Made by a program: the position numbers and the translations under genes
The notes under the pieces: model-generated
The model's database searches: none
What the model saw: only the letters and a program-made list of their open reading frames with translations
What the model was told of the DNA's origin: nothing
Part shown: piece after piece, positions 6,520 through 8,911 of the stretch
How positions within the stretch are numbered: the stretch's first letter is position 1
Layout of the letters: every line of letters begins with the position of its first letter
Source of the DNA: JAZLIT01 sp045617525
GTDB lineage: Bacteria; Bacillota; Bacilli; Bacillales_A; Planococcaceae
Assembly (NCBI GenBank): GCA_045617525.1
Contig: JAZLIT010000129.1
Location: 1-8,911, forward strand
DNA: 8,911 bases
Direction: 5' to 3'

Positions 6520-6568
6520 AAAAAACTCCTCTCAAACCTTGTTGAAGAACAAGAGCTTGAAGGGAGTT
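6520..6568 (-). terminator. Terminator of the DUF2243-ctaG unit
   Basis: An imperfect stem of about 20 bp (6524-6543 with 6548-6568) has a GAAG loop and is followed on the minus strand by six T's (complement of 6520-6525). It lies about 57 bases after the ctaG stop codon. Confidence 0.88.
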
Positions 6569-6625
6569 GAAATTTTAATCTTTTACTCTAAATTCAATAC
6601 GTTTAGGAGTCCACATAGTTAAAGT

Positions 6626-7432
6626 TCAACTAATTTCTAAATCTGTTCCACTCTCTCGCCGCTCCATTACTTTTGGTCTTGTCGCTCTAAACCATTGCAG
6701 GCAAAGAATGAAGATTATCACGGCATCAATCAGGTCGCCACCATAATACATCATCACGCTCCCCTGTTCTACTTGTTCTATAGGTACCCCATTCGGCGGA
6801 TGCGCGTAAATATACTTCGCCAATATCCCATGACCAGCTAACGCAAGTATTAAAACGAGTGCACGATATAAAAAGGAATTTCGGTGAAAAACGGGATCTA
6901 TATAAATCATTGAAACTGTAAATAAATAGCCCGCTATAAATACATGTACATGCACGATAAGATAGATGACGCTACTCTCGTGCATAAGCGAGTAAAGATC
7001 AGTCGTGTACAACAACCAGAGTCCACCTACGTTAAGTAAAGTGGCAACGACCGGGTCCGTGACTATACGCGAAGGCCAACTCCTTAACACCCTTGTAAGT
7101 CCACGTGCTAATGTGGTGCTTAGCGTTCTTAATAGTAGCGTAATAGGTGCTGATATTACGATGAGTAGCGGAGCTAGCATCCCTAATAGCAAATGACTCA
7201 TCATATGCGCATTAAAATCCATATGAGCACGATTAGCTAGAGGGCCTACAACTGCAAGTGCCGCAAATAAAATACCGACGCACCAACAAATCGTGCGATA
7301 AATCGGCCATTTTTTATAGAAACGATTCGTAAAGATGGCTGCGCCAATATAAAGCAGAATGAGCACGCCGAACGGTATGAAGGAAAATAATTGCGGAACT
7401 TGATTTAGACCTGCCTCATGATGTGCATTCAT
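6626..7432 (-). CDS. ctaG: CtaG-family cytochrome c oxidase (caa3) assembly protein
   Basis: This 268-residue polytopic membrane protein belongs to the Caa3_CtaG family, which in B. subtilis is needed to make active caa3-type cytochrome c oxidase, probably through handling copper for the CuB centre. Visible hallmarks are the histidine-rich HMDFNAHMMSH (70-80), SAPITLLLR, the HVHVFIAGYLF segment, and GGDLIDAVIIF near the last membrane span. It is a different family from the proteobacterial CtaG/Cox11. The ATG overlaps the stop of the upstream DUF2243 gene as ATGA, so the two are probably translationally coupled; no strong ribosome site of its own is visible. No oxidase structural genes are in the window. 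An 18-codon in-frame open stretch follows the TGA stop. Confidence 0.88.
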   Translation of the reverse strand: MNAHHEAGLNQVPQLFSFIPFGVLILLYIGAAIFTNRFYKKWPIYRTICWCVGILFAALAVVGPLANRAHMDFNAHMMSHLLLGMLAPLLIVISAPITLLLRTLSTTLARGLTRVLRSWPSRIVTDPVVATLLNVGGLWLLYTTDLYSLMHESSVIYLIVHVHVFIAGYLFTVSMIYIDPVFHRNSFLYRALVLILALAGHGILAKYIYAHPPNGVPIEQVEQGSVMMYYGGDLIDAVIIFILCLQWFRATRPKVMERRESGTDLEIS

Positions 7433-7908
7433 TTACGATATCTTCGCGATTTTCCCGTGCGGATAACGAGAAAAATGCCCGCTAACAAAATAATGGCAGC
7501 AGTAATATTCCAAATCAAATCGTATATTAAAACATTTTCTACATATCTTATTTGATGAATGCGCATGATTTTATGCTGAATGATACCATCATACAATTGG
7601 AACGCACCTACTCCGAATAATATACCTGCAAGCCACCTTTTAAACCAAAAGCCCTTTCTACGCCGAAGATCTGCCACTAAAAATAACCCTGCAACGGTCG
7701 CAAACCAACTAAACGCATGGAACAATCCATCCGAAATCAACCCAATATCCGTTGTCGATTTATCGTAAAAATGATGCCATCTCAATAGCTGATGAAAAAC
7801 AGCCTCATCCACAAAAGCAATTAACCCTAATCCAAATAGAAATCCTGACCAAAAATTTCGACTCAAATAAACACGGCTATTTGCACTCGCATTACTTTTT
7901 ATAGCCAT
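7429..7908 (-). CDS. DUF2243 membrane protein with internal duplication
   Basis: This 159-residue predicted four-span membrane protein has no established function. I assign it to the DUF2243 family from its D..VFHQLLRWHH and DGLFH segments. The ATG at 7906-7908 is chosen because AAAGGA stands 7 bases before it; an in-frame TTG two codons earlier (7912-7914) is too close to that site. The two halves are related: residues 25-47 and 98-120 share FG.G, Asp (34/107), His (39/112), Arg (43/116) and His (45/118) without a gap. LI.D (57-60/127-130) and AG.FLV (73-78/143-148) repeat as well. The paired Asp/His sets look like metal or haem ligands. Its ATGA overlap with ctaG suggests a role in oxidase assembly or copper handling, which is inference. 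No convincing promoter was seen upstream. Confidence 0.85.
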   Translation of the reverse strand: MAIKSNASANSRVYLSRNFWSGFLFGLGLIAFVDEAVFHQLLRWHHFYDKSTTDIGLISDGLFHAFSWFATVAGLFLVADLRRRKGFWFKRWLAGILFGVGAFQLYDGIIQHKIMRIHQIRYVENVLIYDLIWNITAAIILLAGIFLVIRTGKSRRYRK

Positions 7909-7914
7909 ACACAA

Positions 7915-8108
7915 TTCCTTTCCACTCGTTCTCTACACACTAGTCTTCCCTTATTATTTACACACCATTCTATGCTCAGGAAATGCATGTTATTTCTTAT
8001 TCCAGCCATACTACTATCGTTGTTTAAAACTAATGAAAACAATGTGAAAGAAGTATCGATACCGGGAAACTAAAAATCCCAAAAAAAAAATGAATCGAGG
8101 CGTTGTGT
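7915..8108. other. Divergent intergenic region between DUF2243 and Mn catalase
   Basis: This 190-base AT-rich region must hold both divergent promoters. Besides the plus-strand candidate below, it contains a perfect palindrome GTATCGATAC (8053-8062) and a run of ten A's (8081-8090) just ahead of the catalase ribosome site. For the minus strand I found only weak -35/-10 pairs (for example TTTCCT, 17 bases, TAAATA). Confidence 0.5.
8044..8069 (+). promoter_or_regulatory. Possible sigma-B (general stress) promoter of the Mn catalase
   Basis: GTGAAA (8044-8049) and GGGAAA (8064-8069) are 14 bases apart. The second box fits the sigma-B -10 pattern GGGWAW fully; the first matches GTTTAA at 4 of 6. 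A Mn catalase of B. subtilis (YdbD) is known to be sigma-B controlled. This is suggestive only. Confidence 0.35.
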
Positions 8109-8911
8109 ATGTATTACTACAAGGAAGAATTAATAAATATTATTAAGCCTGACAAACCAGACCCAGAAGCAGCGCGTGTGTTGCAGGAGATTTTAGGTGG
8201 GCATTACGGTGAAATGAGAACAATGATGCAGTATTTTTTCCAAAGCTCGAATTTCAGAGGTAAGGACACACAGTACCGTGACTTGCTGCGCGGCGTTTTC
8301 TTAGAAGAAATTGCGCACGTAGATCTTGTGCAAAATACAATTAATCAATTATTAAATGACTCAGGGGAATCGTCTATGCCCGGTAATAATGGCGTTGACC
8401 ATGCACCGTTAGATGATGCTGTCCGACATGCAAATCCACATCATTTTATCATTGGCGCACAGGCGTCTTTACCTGTAGATGCTGCCGGGAATCCTTGGAA
8501 CGGCTCATGGGTATATGCACATGGCAATCTGGTTGCAGATTTACTGGACAACCTCATTCTTGAATCAACAGGAGTCCTTCAAAAAACACGCATTTACGAA
8601 ATGAGCTCTAACCAAACCTTCAGAGAAACATTAGCTTTCCTGATTGTAAGAGATAACGCACACCAAAATGCCTTCGCAAAAGCATTAGAAACATTAGGCG
8701 TCGATTGGGGCAAGCTATTCCCTGTGCCTAACTATGACATCAACAAATACCCTGAATGCCGAAAATTCGTCGATATGGGCTACCATAATGCGCAATTCAA
8801 CTTTAGACTAGATCCAACGCGCATCGGAGAAATCTTCCAGGGGCAAACGCCAAGTAGAAACGGTGGAACGCTTCAAGTAACGCCCCCACCAGTAGGCTTC
8901 CCGGTACCAAC
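8109..8911 (+). CDS. Manganese catalase (C-terminus cut by the window edge)
   Basis: This non-haem, dimanganese catalase converts hydrogen peroxide to water and oxygen in the cytoplasm. 267 codons are open to the right edge, so only a short tail should be missing. The ferritin-like ligand set of the family is present: Glu35 (GGHYGE), Glu67 and His70 (EEIAH), Glu152 (LILESTG) and His185 (RDNAHQ). KPDKPDPE near the start and WNGSWVYAHGNLVAD are also typical. The visible end is Pro/Gly-rich (about 250-267), as in many relatives. The ATG follows GAGG (8097-8100) with 8 bases between. The gene is transcribed away from DUF2243/ctaG and is the only plus-strand gene. CotJC, the spore-coat relative, is much shorter (about 190 residues), so a full-length YdbD-type catalase is favoured. 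Confidence 0.93.
   Translation, partial: MYYYKEELINIIKPDKPDPEAARVLQEILGGHYGEMRTMMQYFFQSSNFRGKDTQYRDLLRGVFLEEIAHVDLVQNTINQLLNDSGESSMPGNNGVDHAPLDDAVRHANPHHFIIGAQASLPVDAAGNPWNGSWVYAHGNLVADLLDNLILESTGVLQKTRIYEMSSNQTFRETLAFLIVRDNAHQNAFAKALETLGVDWGKLFPVPNYDINKYPECRKFVDMGYHNAQFNFRLDPTRIGEIFQGQTPSRNGGTLQVTPPPVGFPVP

Noticed and set aside
7912..7914. TTG as start of the DUF2243 gene (two residues longer)
   Set aside because: AAAGGA lies only a base or two away from it, while the ATG at 7906-7908 has a normal 7-base spacing.
8064..8080. GGGA...TCCC hairpin in the divergent intergenic region
   Set aside because: The stem is only four base pairs and is followed by A's rather than T's in the plus direction, so it is not a terminator.
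8090..8146. 18-codon ORF from ATG at 8090 overlapping the Mn catalase start
   Set aside because: It is out of frame with the catalase, preceded only by the A-tract, and has no recognisable product. The GAGG site serves the catalase ATG.

Overview
The window looks like a chromosomal segment of a low-GC, Gram-positive Bacillota. Protein similarity recalled from memory and the style of the leaders (guanine riboswitch, Rho-independent terminators, Bacillus-type rRNA leader) point to Bacillales, probably Planococcaceae (Lysinibacillus/Solibacillus-like). The genus is an inference; no database was searched. Everything except the last gene is read from the minus strand (right to left).

Layout: (1) Positions 1-270 hold the promoter region and leader of an rRNA operon read leftwards; its 16S gene should begin just outside the left edge. 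(2) 521-2153 is a hypoxanthine/guanine permease gene (pbuG-like). Its leader shows a full purine riboswitch with the cytosine that specifies guanine, an expression-platform terminator and a good promoter; a second terminator closes the gene. (3) 2417-6458 is a sulfonate-sulfur operon in the order ssuB-ssuA-ssuC-ssuD: ABC ATPase, binding lipoprotein, permease and FMNH2-dependent monooxygenase. Together they import alkanesulfonates and release sulfite from them. A consensus promoter and a ~139-nt leader precede it. The leader contains mutually exclusive antiterminator and terminator hairpins and an aptamer-like 5' half that I cannot assign to any known riboswitch class. It is the best candidate here for something undescribed. 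(4) 6520-7908 is a two-gene membrane unit: a DUF2243 protein overlapping a CtaG-family (caa3 oxidase assembly) protein by ATGA. The DUF2243 protein shows a clear internal duplication with repeated D...H...R.H motifs. (5) From 8109 to the right edge, on the plus strand and divergent from DUF2243, lies a nearly complete manganese catalase with all four checked metal-ligand motifs.

The genes form independent units (ribosome synthesis, purine salvage, organosulfur use, oxidase assembly, peroxide defence), each with its own terminator. I see no insertion sequence, tRNA, CRISPR or phage gene. The novelty lies in regulatory RNA and in one poorly characterised membrane family.
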